Assembly: GCA_013306675.1 (NCBI GenBank)
Contig: JABLUY010000158.1
Location: 28,384 to 92,383, forward strand
DNA length: 64,000 nucleotides
Direction of reading: 5' to 3'
From: Thraustochytrium sp. TN22
Taxonomy: Eukaryota > Sar > Bigyra > Thraustochytrida > Thraustochytriidae
The position numbers were made by a program, and so were the translations under genes. Shown here in pieces: positions 17,836-27,262 of the stretch (the stretch's first letter is position 1; the number at the start of each line of letters is the position of its first letter). Below the pieces are notes generated by a model. It was not told where the DNA came from, ran no database searches, and saw only the letters and a program-made list of their open reading frames with translations.

Positions 17836-18799
17836 CCCGTCTGCTGTGCGCTGGGGCGTCGCGCTCGTGAGACGGGTGAGGCTGGGACTCACTGGGAAGT
17901 CGCTGCGCTGCCCTCGTCTCCTTCACTTGGGCCCACGCCAGCTTCTCGTACGCCTTGACACACACACTCTCGAGGCTATCCTCGTTCTTGGCATGGACCA
18001 GAGCCCTCAGCCTATTCAGCTTCATCTTGTATTGCCCGTACCGTGCATAGGCCGACGTGCACGGCTTGCATCGCTGCTCACCACCGTGGCATGCGCGGCT
18101 CCAGCCCCTCTGGCCATTGCAGCGAATTCCCGGCACACGCTCCGTGTCAGGGTACGAGAACGCTGCCTCGAACCCAGGGCAGTGCTCGCTTTGCAGCTCA
18201 GGAGGCGTCTCGAGCGCAGGCTTGGTCCCTTCGGCGGGTTGAGAGGAGTTCCCGTCCGTCATCAGCAACGCCGGCTGGATTTGATCTTCTTCGTTGCCTT
18301 CCATTGCCTCTGGTGAGCCAGGACGAGCGTCAGTCTCCGGTACCACCTCAAGGCGGAGTCGCTTGGAGACGACGGCACCCTCACCGTCGTCGGCAGTGAG
18401 CCTCTTCTGGAGATCCTTCAGGGCGGCACTTTGCTCTATCGTCGGGGGAGGCTGCTTGGTCGGCATTGTCAGCAGCTGCTCGTGCAGCTTTGCGCACGCG
18501 GCTTCGTCCTGGAGCTTTTCGTAGCGCAGGAAATAGCACCAGTTTTTGCGATGCTTCTTCACATCGTCCCTGATAAGAACGAACGATGTCGCACCCAGGC
18601 GCGTATACAGCAGGCTCGAATGTCGAAAATTGCCTGGAAGCGCTGCTTGCCAGTTCTCGCTCTTCCAGAACTTCTTTGGTAAAGCGTTCAGCGTCGGCGA
18701 GCGGTGCCACCACCACTCTTCTAGAGGCTGCACGCAGCCCTCGTCCATTACAGCTTGAACCAAGCGATGCACAGCATCGGATGATGCCGCCGCGCTCAT
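17690..18799 (-). CDS. Hypothetical protein with Cys-rich segment; 3' end overlaps next gene
   Basis: A 369-residue ORF. Residues 1-115 look globular (EEWWWHRSPTLNALPKKFW, SFVLIRDDVKKHRKNWCYF) and match nothing I recognise. A disordered middle (120-205) has a basic patch SKRLRLEV resembling a nuclear-localisation signal. Residues ~215-265 carry cysteines and histidine in a CNGQRGWSRACHGGEQRCKPC arrangement, possibly a small zinc-binding or DNA-binding module. The last ~65 residues are Ala/Gly/Asp repeats that read through the 5' end of the secreted-protein gene in another frame, so the true C-terminus may be shorter (alternative splicing or annotation end). A nuclear role is a guess. Confidence 0.55.
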   Translation of the reverse strand: MSAAASSDAVHRLVQAVMDEGCVQPLEEWWWHRSPTLNALPKKFWKSENWQAALPGNFRHSSLLYTRLGATSFVLIRDDVKKHRKNWCYFLRYEKLQDEAACAKLHEQLLTMPTKQPPPTIEQSAALKDLQKRLTADDGEGAVVSKRLRLEVVPETDARPGSPEAMEGNEEDQIQPALLMTDGNSSQPAEGTKPALETPPELQSEHCPGFEAAFSYPDTERVPGIRCNGQRGWSRACHGGEQRCKPCTSAYARYGQYKMKLNRLRALVHAKNEDSLESVCVKAYEKLAWAQVKETRAAQRLPSESQPHPSHERDAPAHSRRDACGERQGAGDRDAGNRGAPAGAGASADAGAGAGIGAAGERDGVRGAA

Positions 18800-20433
18800 A
18801 GAGTTGCGTGCGTATGCGCGGCGTCAACAACGACCGAGTAGGATGAGGGCGCCGCGATGAGGTCGTCAGCCGAGCTGGTTGTCAGCGTGCTTCGCGAGCT
18901 GCCTTCCACGCCTAGAGCTGACGAGCGAGCTGCGCTACGCGGCACTGCTGCTAGCTCCTCCTCGTCTCCGCTGCGCGACACCTGCGCTGGCCGCTCGCGG
19001 CGGTCCTGCACCACGTGTCGAGCGCGCTCGTGGGACGAAGCGATGTGCGATGGGCACGAGGTGGCGCGAGGGATCCCGTCAGCGCACTGACTGCGCCTCA
19101 GCGCCTCGTGCAAGGCAGAAGCACGAGCGAGCTGCGTATGGCGCGCGCCAACACGCTCTGCACGCAGGCGCCACTTGCCCGCGGCTGCTCAAGTCGCCAC
19201 GGCGATCTGCGCCCTTCGCGCAGCGCGCCGAGGCGCGCCGAGGCACCCCTCGGCTTTTTCCCTCGTGCTTGCTCGCCCGCCACCGCTCGCGCCGCCGTGG
19301 CTGCGTCCCCCCGGTGTGTGTTCGCTTTTTCGGCCAGCGGGCCTTTGCCTCCAAGTGGACTTTTGTCGCGGCAAGTCAAGAGTTAAAGAAGAAAAGTAGA
19401 ACAAAATTCTGTGCAATCTTGCCGCTTGTCAGCATGAAGTCGGCGTCAGCCAGATTGAAATGAGACTCGGCAGAAGTTGCGCACAAAGACGCGTCGCGGT
19501 CTTGCCCACCAAGATCTGCGAGCTCTCTGATGATCGAGGCGCCTGAGAGCGCAGCCTTCCTTCGCAGCAAAGTACGAGCCGTGGGGCGTCGTCTGCTCCT
19601 GGCTCCTAGCGTGTGGGAAACGCTGCCTCGGCGCCGTCGGCGGAGCGCGACCCACAGTAGCGGCGAGTCAACCTGGGACGGGTCAAAGGACGCCACACTG
19701 AAAGTGGCGGACAGCGCGTTGGTCGCCGCGTGGATAGCCGTAGCCGGCGTGGCTGCGGCCGCGGCCGGAGCGGCCGGCAGCGCTGCCGATGCGACGTTAA
19801 GCGGGCCGATCTTTGCTGGCGGCCACAACTCACAGCCTCCAATGACTCGTCTCAAGGCGCGATTGCGTAGCGAGCAAGAAGTCCAGCTGGCTTCGCGGAA
19901 CTTCCCTCGCCAGTCTCGCCAGCAGGCGAGTGCTGGTTCTCGCTAGAGTCGAAGCCAGGCTTGCGAACCACTTTGCCAGCAGCAAAGCACGCAAGCGCTG
20001 AGCGAGCAGATAGTTAGCGTGCGGCAAAAGCCAGCGCAATGTCCTGTCTGTTCGGAGCTCTGACGCTGGACAAGTCTGGCGAGACTACGTGGTACTAACG
20101 TCAGTACTGACAGTGCGCTGGCGCGGCGACTCAGACTGAGTCAGACTCGGCCTGGGCGGGCACTGGGCGGGCACTGCGGCAGTCGGTCTGATAGTGACTG
20201 ATCAGAGTCTGTCTTGAGGCGGCAACTGCGGGCATGACATTTCCGAGTCGAGTCCAGAATCCGTGCCGAGTCCCCGGACCGCGGGTACTACTTACTTCTG
20301 CAGTTCAGTACACGTCTCGCCAGACGATGTTCAGTTTGGTGGCGAGCTTCGACGTAAAGCCTGAGGTACCGCCGGGAGAACGGCCGGGAGAAGGAGAGTT
20401 GCGATCGTTCTCCGTCCGGACAGACGACGCTCC
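18800..20433. other. Large divergent intergenic region
   Basis: A 1.6 kb region of lower coding potential between the minus-strand hypothetical gene and the kinase-fusion gene. Two overlapping antisense ORFs (19376-19855 minus, 159 codons; 19530-19946 plus, 138 codons) are Ala/Arg-rich and neither resembles a known family, so I do not call them. A direct repeat GCGGGCACT occurs twice near 20156-20176. CpG density falls compared with flanks. Confidence 0.4.
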
Positions 20434-23400
20434 ATGGGAGGCGAGCGCGGGGCGGGCGACGGCAGCAAACCAGCAACCTTGTCCTCGAAAAACAGCAGAC
20501 CCGCAAGGTACGCCTCGAAGATGAGCGACATGCCCGAAGACGTGAAGCTCGAAAAGGAGATCGCGAACGACATCGTCGAGGGCCTCAACAACGCGAGTCT
20601 TGGCGTCGCTGGAGCCTCCAACAAGTGGCTGCGCAAGCAGGCGCCCACGGCGTCCGGCGTGCAGCTTGGGGTCATTCTTCAGGTAGCGGGTGATCTACTC
20701 CATGGGATTGCCTCGGTGGGCGACAATGCGGCAAAGGCGGCGGAGATTGAAAAGAACGTGATTGACCGGTACGACAAGCTCAAGTGCGAGGAGATGAGGA
20801 AGACCTACGAGGCTGCCTTAACGAGGTGCGCCGATGAGTGGATTGGCCGCGCCGAGCACCCCGCAGCGGTTGCGTGTGCACTCAAGAAGGTCCTGCTGGG
20901 CGTCGTCCCGAACTGCAACGGGACTCGGGACGCGATCTACCAGGTCTGCAAAGACCTAGACGTGCACCTCGACGAGGACACGCGGCGCGCCCTTGATGCA
21001 CAGACCGAAGCCTTGAAGGCGATGAGCTTCGGGATCGCAGGTATCGGCCAGCTGCTTGGCGAGACGGAGCTCTCGGAGCTCACGATGCTCGACAAGCAGG
21101 GCGACGTTATGGACAAGCTGCGCAAGCTCCCCGGTGATCTTCTTGAGCAGGCGCTCGCAGTTGTGGATCTCAACTGGAATGGCAAGCAACTGCGACTGGA
21201 CATGAAGAAGGTACTCGACGTGCTGAACGACACACACGGCGCTCAGCGCGATGACGACGCCACCCCGTTCGAGCAGAAGCTTGAGGGCGCCGTTGCCGTT
21301 TGCGACGCCGTGAACACCATCGGCGTGATGCTTCACCAGCCCAGCCTACGCAGGGTTGCTGCGGTCGGCAAGAGTGCGGTCGACATCGCTGCTGCCACCC
21401 GGTCGCTCAAGCTAGCTGGCGAGCAAGGCACGCGCGCCTGGCTTGGTGCCGGCGCCAGCATTGTGACGGCCTCCGTCGGCGTCCTCCAAATGCTAGGCTG
21501 CCTCGGCAGCGACTGCGGCTCGAGCTACTTGGCCGACATGCTCGAGGCCATCTCGGAACAGGTGGAGCACCTTCGCAGGGAGATGCATCAGCGTTTCGAC
21601 GAGCTGGAGGTCCTCATGGAGGTGCGATTCAGTGAACTTCAGTACGAACTCCGTAACCATGCCATTCGCACTCGCATCGCGCTCGCCACCATCCATGTGG
21701 ACCTGCGGGAGCGCGTGGACGCGGAGTCCTACCGAAGTCTGGCGTATGCCACAACTCAGATGCTGAGCGAGCTGAAACGCTTCTGCAGCGAGGCATACCT
21801 TCTAAAGTCGGGCGATGATAAGGCGAGCTTCCTCGCAGCCGTTGCCGAGGGCGTCGGGCTGAGTCGCTCGGTCGGCCAGCACAAGTGGAACGGCGTTGCT
21901 TACCTCAACCCGATTAACGGAGCCGGCATTGCAGGAGACCACAGCCGCCTGCATATCGACGCCAGCCTGATGCGCTTCGCAGGCACAGAGCGCACTGGCC
22001 TATTTTTGGACGTCGTGCGTCTGCTCAAAGTACAGTGCGCGCTTCCTGACTCCCTTATTGCCCCGCAGACCTGGACCTCGCTTGTCCTGACCACATGCAG
22101 GAGGATTCGCGAGGTTCAGTGCAGCCCCAAGGGGCCGCGCTTCATGGTGGATCTCGGGGCTCAACTCGACACTCTCATCGAAGACGGCGAGGCCTTCCTG
22201 GCCTTCTGTGACACTGACACGAGCCTCCCGCTCGTGGCCAAGCTGGTGTGCGAGTCCCTCAAGAAAGACCTGCAGCAGCTGCTCGAGGAGGTCAACAGCG
22301 CGATCGCAAAGCTCAACAAAGGGGTGGTAGAAAAAGACCCCATGTGCCACGAAGGCCTCAACACAACACTGGCCGACATGCTCGCCGCGGGCGTAGAGGC
22401 GCGCACGGTGCTTGCGGGCGCCGCGTGGACCAACGACACCATCACACGGAAGAGCGCAAAGGCCGGCGCATATTTCAAATGGCCGACACCGGAGCAGTAC
22501 CTCAACGCGATGCCAGACTGGTCGTGGATGCCTCCGGTTCTCCGCGCGCTCGTCGCGTCACGGACTGTTTCTGTGAACGTGTCCGTCAGGACTGGTGTCG
22601 GCGAACTGATCGAGGTGCACCCATGGGAGCCGCATCGTGCCAGATATGTTGTTCACACCGCACAGAACATGGGCCTCCGGGTGGTCGTCACGATCCCGGG
22701 CGTCGACGCCTTCGAAATCTGGTCTCCCGCGACGGGAGAATACCCGCAGTATCCCCGCTCTCATTGGTGGGGCGCCAAGAACAACTCAGTCCCGCACATG
22801 CTCGACATGCGGCCCTGGAAGCTCAAGATCGGCAGGCCGCAGCCGGTGGATGAAGCGACCATTGCCAGACTTGAGGCCGAGTTGACCAGTGTGCTGCGCA
22901 AAGAACGACGCGACGCCAAGGAGAGGCTTCTGGAGCTCGTCGGCTCTGAGTCAGAGCTGCCTCGGAACATCAGAGCGAAGCGGATTGTGCTCGAGTTTAT
23001 CGCAAAGCTCAAGGGCGTGCCGCTCGACCGTCAGCTGCTCGCATCCCTGGACGCACCCGAGCGCTACGCTGAACTTCTGCGCGCCATGAACCCCGACGAG
23101 CTTGGCTTCTTCCCAGACATCAGCCCTGTGGTCCAGAGCGCGTGCGACGGCCTTGCTACCGTCGACGAGCTGCTTCGCAATGGACGTGGGGGCGTGGCCA
23201 GGTCGAGCGTTGTGACTGCGGTGGAGGAGGTGCGCCTGGTGCGAGCTGCATGCCTCAAACTTCCGTCTGCGTCGCTGGACCCCATCGAAGACCTCGGCGA
23301 ACCCCACGACGCGACCATGGCGGAGTTTCGCGGCACCGAGGCCAAGAAAGTCGATCGAGCTCGGTGGGCCCGCACAACGAGCGCTAAAGACGGTGCCCTC

Positions 23401-24249
23401 GAACTGCTCGGACGGAGCGAGCGGAGTACGGTCCACGTGGGCAGGCTGGAGACTGAGAAGGGCCTAGTGAAGGTCGCCATCAAGTCAACCTGTATCCAAG
23501 ACTCGGAGGATCTCGAGTCCCTCGCCAATGAAGTGCGCGCGCTCGTGCGCGTCGGTGACCACCCCCGGCTGCTTGGCTTCTACGGTTACACGATCACGCG
23601 GGATGCGAAAGGCGAGGAGCGCGTGGTATTGCTCCTGGAGCTCGGCACGGCCAACCTCGCCGCGTTATTGCAGCAAAGAGGACCTGAGCTCTCAGCGGAC
23701 GAGGCGCTGCGTTTCAGCAGGAGCATCATCGAAGGTGTTCGTGAGTGCCACGCAAGGGGTGTCGTGCACCAGGACATCAAGGCAGAAAACATCGTCATGG
23801 TGGGGAAGAGCGCGAAAGTTGCCGACTTGGGTAACGCGGGAATCCGTCGCATGGCGGCAACCACACGCACGATGCGGCGCCCAGTCCAGGCCGGTTTTTC
23901 TGCGTCGGCCGCGCCTGAGGTACTCAAGAAGTTTGAAGGCCGCGAGCAAGGCCACACGGTGCAGAGCGACGCGTACAGCCTCGGTCTCCTTCTGCTCCAG
24001 ATCCAGCTCGCACGCCTTGTCGTTCCTCTCTTTGGTCCCAGAGCCTCCGGTTCTCCACTGCCAGACGACTTTCTACAGGTCATTGCCATGTACGTAGGCA
24101 TCGACGACCCGTTCCAGCTGCACCCACGCATCGCCACTGCCTTGTGCCACAAGGGTATCGACAGCCGCGTCCTGCCGGCCATCAGGACCTGCCTCGAGGA
24201 GCGCAAGCTGCCATGTGCACTCCAGCTGCCGAGTTCGCCTGGCCCTTAG
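20434..24249 (+). CDS. Large helical protein fused to C-terminal protein kinase (non-RD, HQD)
   Basis: Encodes 1271 residues from 20434; an ATG at 20521 (A at -3) is an equally good start. The C-terminal ~280 residues are a protein kinase: glycine loop LGRSERSTVHVG, VAIK lysine K1017, alpha-C glutamate in LANEVRAL, catalytic loop HQDIKAEN with D1114 and N1119, DLG in place of DFG (D1131), APE as SAAPEVL, and SDAYSLG. All catalytic residues are present, so it should be active, but Arg of HRD is Gln (a non-RD kinase). Upstream are an N-terminal helical bundle (~33-250), a hydrophobic Gly/Ala segment (~335-357, GASIVTASVGVLQMLG), a heptad-rich coiled coil (~370-430) and a beta-like region around 710-800 (VSVNVSVRTGVGELIEVHPW). 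I recognise none of these. Kinase plus helical and hydrophobic regions suggests a signalling receptor or scaffold; this is inference. Confidence 0.88.
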   Translation: MGGERGAGDGSKPATLSSKNSRPARYASKMSDMPEDVKLEKEIANDIVEGLNNASLGVAGASNKWLRKQAPTASGVQLGVILQVAGDLLHGIASVGDNAAKAAEIEKNVIDRYDKLKCEEMRKTYEAALTRCADEWIGRAEHPAAVACALKKVLLGVVPNCNGTRDAIYQVCKDLDVHLDEDTRRALDAQTEALKAMSFGIAGIGQLLGETELSELTMLDKQGDVMDKLRKLPGDLLEQALAVVDLNWNGKQLRLDMKKVLDVLNDTHGAQRDDDATPFEQKLEGAVAVCDAVNTIGVMLHQPSLRRVAAVGKSAVDIAAATRSLKLAGEQGTRAWLGAGASIVTASVGVLQMLGCLGSDCGSSYLADMLEAISEQVEHLRREMHQRFDELEVLMEVRFSELQYELRNHAIRTRIALATIHVDLRERVDAESYRSLAYATTQMLSELKRFCSEAYLLKSGDDKASFLAAVAEGVGLSRSVGQHKWNGVAYLNPINGAGIAGDHSRLHIDASLMRFAGTERTGLFLDVVRLLKVQCALPDSLIAPQTWTSLVLTTCRRIREVQCSPKGPRFMVDLGAQLDTLIEDGEAFLAFCDTDTSLPLVAKLVCESLKKDLQQLLEEVNSAIAKLNKGVVEKDPMCHEGLNTTLADMLAAGVEARTVLAGAAWTNDTITRKSAKAGAYFKWPTPEQYLNAMPDWSWMPPVLRALVASRTVSVNVSVRTGVGELIEVHPWEPHRARYVVHTAQNMGLRVVVTIPGVDAFEIWSPATGEYPQYPRSHWWGAKNNSVPHMLDMRPWKLKIGRPQPVDEATIARLEAELTSVLRKERRDAKERLLELVGSESELPRNIRAKRIVLEFIAKLKGVPLDRQLLASLDAPERYAELLRAMNPDELGFFPDISPVVQSACDGLATVDELLRNGRGGVARSSVVTAVEEVRLVRAACLKLPSASLDPIEDLGEPHDATMAEFRGTEAKKVDRARWARTTSAKDGALELLGRSERSTVHVGRLETEKGLVKVAIKSTCIQDSEDLESLANEVRALVRVGDHPRLLGFYGYTITRDAKGEERVVLLLELGTANLAALLQQRGPELSADEALRFSRSIIEGVRECHARGVVHQDIKAENIVMVGKSAKVADLGNAGIRRMAATTRTMRRPVQAGFSASAAPEVLKKFEGREQGHTVQSDAYSLGLLLLQIQLARLVVPLFGPRASGSPLPDDFLQVIAMYVGIDDPFQLHPRIATALCHKGIDSRVLPAIRTCLEERKLPCALQLPSSPGP

Positions 24250-25282
24250 ATTGTCCAGCAGCCTTTGCAAAGGCCTGCGTAGCAAGTAGCCTCTTCACAC
24301 GTCCATCACAAACAATTCTCAAATTCTCTTGCTGCATAGCGAAACCTTGCGTACGTATTCCATCCGTAAACCTGCCTCGCTCCCACCTTACCTTGCGATT
24401 CGGGCCCAGCGCTATGTCTTTGAGCTTATTACGCATCTTTCAACCCAAAAGAGACCCGGTCAACTTGTTCTCTCGCCTTGTAGCAAACGACGCGCGCAAA
24501 CACAGCAACGCGCACCGCCATGCCTCGTCTCGCCTTGCTCGCCTGCGTCCTGCGGTCCGCGACCCAAACCGGGGTCTTCTTGGCCGCAACGCGCTGGCAG
24601 CCAGGCTCGCTGTTCCTTCCGTCACCTGCCCCTGGGTCGCGTTGCAGAGCGCTTGATCGGCAGCCGCACTCTGCGATGCACCTCCAAGCACAAAGCGGCT
24701 AGCCGCCGAGCCCACCGTGGCAGAACATCTCACTGCAGCTCCTCCTACCACACTGCAGCAGCAGGACTGACTCATGACCGTGACGGTGTCACGCGGGCAC
24801 CGTCCCGGCCAGCTGCAGCGCAGCCTGCCAGGCTGTGAGTGCGGCAGCGCGCCCCGGCCCGGCGCATAATTTGCAGAACCCGGAGCTGGCTGCTGCAGGC
24901 GAGGATCGCGCAGACGGTTGTGATGCGCGAGTCGGCGTCGGGTTCCTCGTTCGATGAGGCGGTAGCGTGTCCGCCGGCCTGACTGTGCGCGCAGTGGCCG
25001 ACTCGGATCCTGATCGTGCAACTGCGCGCGTGCCGTGTACAACCAGGCCCACTGCAGCCAGCTGTACGTAAGTTGGTACTCCTCGACCTACAACTCCAAG
25101 TCAGGGCGCTAGCGGCGACCCTGGGTCGACGGCCGTCGAGCCTGGGTTAGCGCCTGGTTCGCGCGGCACGCTGGTAGCAACGCGGGGCGCGGCGCGGCGC
25201 GGCGGCGAGCAAATCCCAAACGCCAAGAAAGTCTCGGAGGAGCGGACGGGCTGCGCCGAAGAGATAGATCACCGCGAACGAG
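24250..25282. other. Intergenic with left part of segmental duplication copy 1
   Basis: From about 24630 to 25282 this spacer is alignable by eye with 26638-27262 (shared blocks such as CCCCTGGGTCG, CACTCTGCGATGCA, GCTGCAGGCGAGGAT and GTCGACGGCCGTCGAGCCTGGGT). It is the 5' flank and promoter of the first VOC gene. 24250-24630 is unique and holds the kinase gene's 3' UTR. No gene is supported. Confidence 0.6.
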
Positions 25283-26317
25283 ATGTCCGTGCCGGCGGTG
25301 CCCACGGCCAAGAGCCTGAGCACGAGCGTGACCTTCAAGAAGGCAGGCGAGGCGCTCAAGGCGTACCGCGAGATGGGCGCCGAGGTCGGCGAAGAACTCC
25401 GCGCGGACAATGGGGCGCTCTTTTATGCGCAGGTGGTGCTGGCGGGGCGGGAAGTGATGGGCGCAGACGAGGTGCACTGCATGCCGGAGAGTGTGCCGCG
25501 TTACGAGGCGGTCAAAAAGGTCGGAGAGCTGGGGTCCACGACGGTGGATCTTATGCTTCAGTTCGAGACGCCGGAGGAGGTGGACACCATCTTTGCGCGC
25601 ACCAAGGCAGCCGGCTTCGACTCCGTTTGCGAGGCACAGGACATGTTTTTCGGGGATCGCTATGCCTGCATGGTGGACAGATTCGGCCAGAGCTGGAGCT
25701 TTGTCGCGCCGCTCCCGGCGGAGCGGGCCAAGGCCGCCTTGCAGGGCGCACCGCCCGGCGCGGACTTCCCGGACCCGGAACAGGCGCCAGCGCCGGGCCC
25801 GCCGTCGCCCGCGACAGGGCCCTCGGGCCCGGTCGCCACGAAGATGCTGCCATACATCTCCCTCAAGGACGCGCGCAAGGCGCTCGAATTCTACCAGGCC
25901 ACCTTTGACGCCGAGATCACGGCGCAGTGGGTGGTCAAGGGGAGCGGCCTGCTCATGTACGGCCGCCTGCGCATTGCCGGTCAGGAGCTCGTGTTGGTGG
26001 ACATTGCGTGTCGCGAGAAGAACCCCAGTGGTGCGCTCGCGCGCCAGGTGGTGGATGCTGGCAGCACCTACGTCACGCTCGGGCTCGAATTCGACGCTCC
26101 TGAGGACGTGGACGCCCTCTTCGCCAAGATGAAGGCCAGCGCCAAAACGATCGATCGATCGCCCGTCGACCTGTGGACCGGCGAGCGATACTGCAACCTG
26201 ATCGACGCGGGCGGTCTGTCTTGGTCACTCAGCGCGAGACTCCCAGCGGACCGCGCCGAGGCTGCCAAGGATGTCATTCCGGAGGAGTTTTGGGTCCCTG
26301 AGATGGAGAAGCTCTGA
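25283..26317 (+). CDS. Double VOC-domain (PhnB/glyoxalase-like) protein, copy 1
   Basis: Encodes 344 residues with two vicinal-oxygen-chelate (glyoxalase/bleomycin-resistance) modules of the PhnB-like type, at ~9-145 and ~185-325, joined by a Pro/Ala/Gly linker (~150-182). The second module is clearest: ALEFYQATFDAEI, then GLLMYGRLRIAGQELVLVD, then the DVDALFAKMKASA helix and DLWTGERYCNLIDAGGLSWSL, as in PhnB proteins. Module 1 keeps the same order (ALKAYREMGAEV, GALFYAQVVLAGREVM, EVDTIFARTKAAGF, FFGDRYACMVDRFGQSWSF). VOC proteins are metal-dependent isomerases, dioxygenases or resistance/binding proteins, and this subgroup has no fixed function. No targeting signal is visible. It is the first of a tandem pair; copy 2 is nearly identical. 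Confidence 0.85.
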   Translation: MSVPAVPTAKSLSTSVTFKKAGEALKAYREMGAEVGEELRADNGALFYAQVVLAGREVMGADEVHCMPESVPRYEAVKKVGELGSTTVDLMLQFETPEEVDTIFARTKAAGFDSVCEAQDMFFGDRYACMVDRFGQSWSFVAPLPAERAKAALQGAPPGADFPDPEQAPAPGPPSPATGPSGPVATKMLPYISLKDARKALEFYQATFDAEITAQWVVKGSGLLMYGRLRIAGQELVLVDIACREKNPSGALARQVVDAGSTYVTLGLEFDAPEDVDALFAKMKASAKTIDRSPVDLWTGERYCNLIDAGGLSWSLSARLPADRAEAAKDVIPEEFWVPEMEKL

Positions 26318-27262
26318 GGTCCTTGTCTTCGCGCGCATCCTCGCGCAGATCCTTGAGCGAGGCCCGCGGCCGCACACCAACGCACGTCATTTAGAAGTTC
26401 ATCAAGCAGGGGGCGCGACACGGAGCTGAGCTAGACGTCCGTCGACGGTACTTGGTCAACGAGAAGGCAATGAATCAATGTCCGCGTTCACACAGTATGG
26501 AGATGGGGTGTGAGGCTCGCGCATGCCCGGTCCAGGCATCAGATGCCGAGGAAGAGGATGAGCGGAATAGTGTTGCTCAGCAGAAAGCAAAACACTGTTC
26601 ATCAAGTTCTCTGTGCTTCATCACTTGTTGACGTGCCCCTGGGTCGTGTTGCAGTGCGCTTGATGCCGCACTCTGCGATGCAACTTCAAGCGAAGGCGAA
26701 GCATGAAGCAGCTCGCCGCCGAGGTGCGTCATGTACCACCACAGCCCACCGCAGCAGAACAAACTTCCTTACCACGTCCTTACCACTGCCATTGGGTCAA
26801 GCTCTAGCTAGCTAGGCTACACAGCATGCAGTAGTAGTTACTGTGGCCGCCCTGGCTCGGCTCAGAACTTGCAGAACCCCGGGGCTGCTGCAGGCGAGGA
26901 TTGCGCCGGCGGCGATGATGCGCGAGCCGGCGTCGGATTCCCTGTTCGGACTCGGCCGAGCGATGAAAGGCAGCACGGTGCAGTGCTCGCCTCGGATCTG
27001 GCCGCAGGTTGCGGAGTGCATGTGCATGTGCGGTTGTCCAGCCAAGACCGCCAGGCCCACTGCAGCCAGCTGTAGGTACTAGTAGTAGTAAGTCAGGGTG
27101 CTCGCGGCGACCCAGGGTCGACGGCCGTCGAGCCTGGGTCAACGCGCCGGCGGCACGTTGGTGGCAAGGCGGGGCGCGGCGCGACGACGAGCAAATCCAG
27201 AACGTGAAGGAAAGTCTCGGGAGAGCGGGAAGGGCTGCATCGACGAAGTCACCGCGAACGAG
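26318..27262. other. Spacer between the two VOC genes, containing the duplication junction
   Basis: Composed of the 3' flank of copy 1, one degenerate 44-bp unit (~26410-26450), a fragment of the tail-anchored gene (26539-26594), the junction (~26595-26637), and the copy 2 5' flank (26638-27262). An in-frame extension of the copy 2 gene to 27098 exists but is not conserved in copy 1 as protein, so it is treated as leader. Confidence 0.6.
26539..26594 (-). pseudogene. 3'-terminal fragment of the tail-anchored gene
   Basis: Read on the minus strand, this gives FCFLLSNTIPLILFLGI followed by a stop. The intact gene ending at 29146 has the same C-terminal tail with one substitution. The flanking non-coding DNA (AGGCATCAGATGCCGAGGAA, GGGGTGTGAGGCTCGCGCAT) is also shared, so the fragment came with the segmental duplication and not by retrotransposition. 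It has no upstream coding part and is non-functional. Confidence 0.85.

Larger units (their letters stand above)
24630..26594. repeat. Tandem segmental duplication, copy 1
   Basis: Copy 1 of a roughly 2-kb direct duplication comprising a 5' flank, one double-VOC gene, a single unit of the 44-bp element (about 26410-26450) and the last ~55 bases of the tail-anchored gene. Copy 2 starts at about 26638. The two VOC start codons are exactly 1,980 bp apart. Boundaries were judged by eye. Confidence 0.8.
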
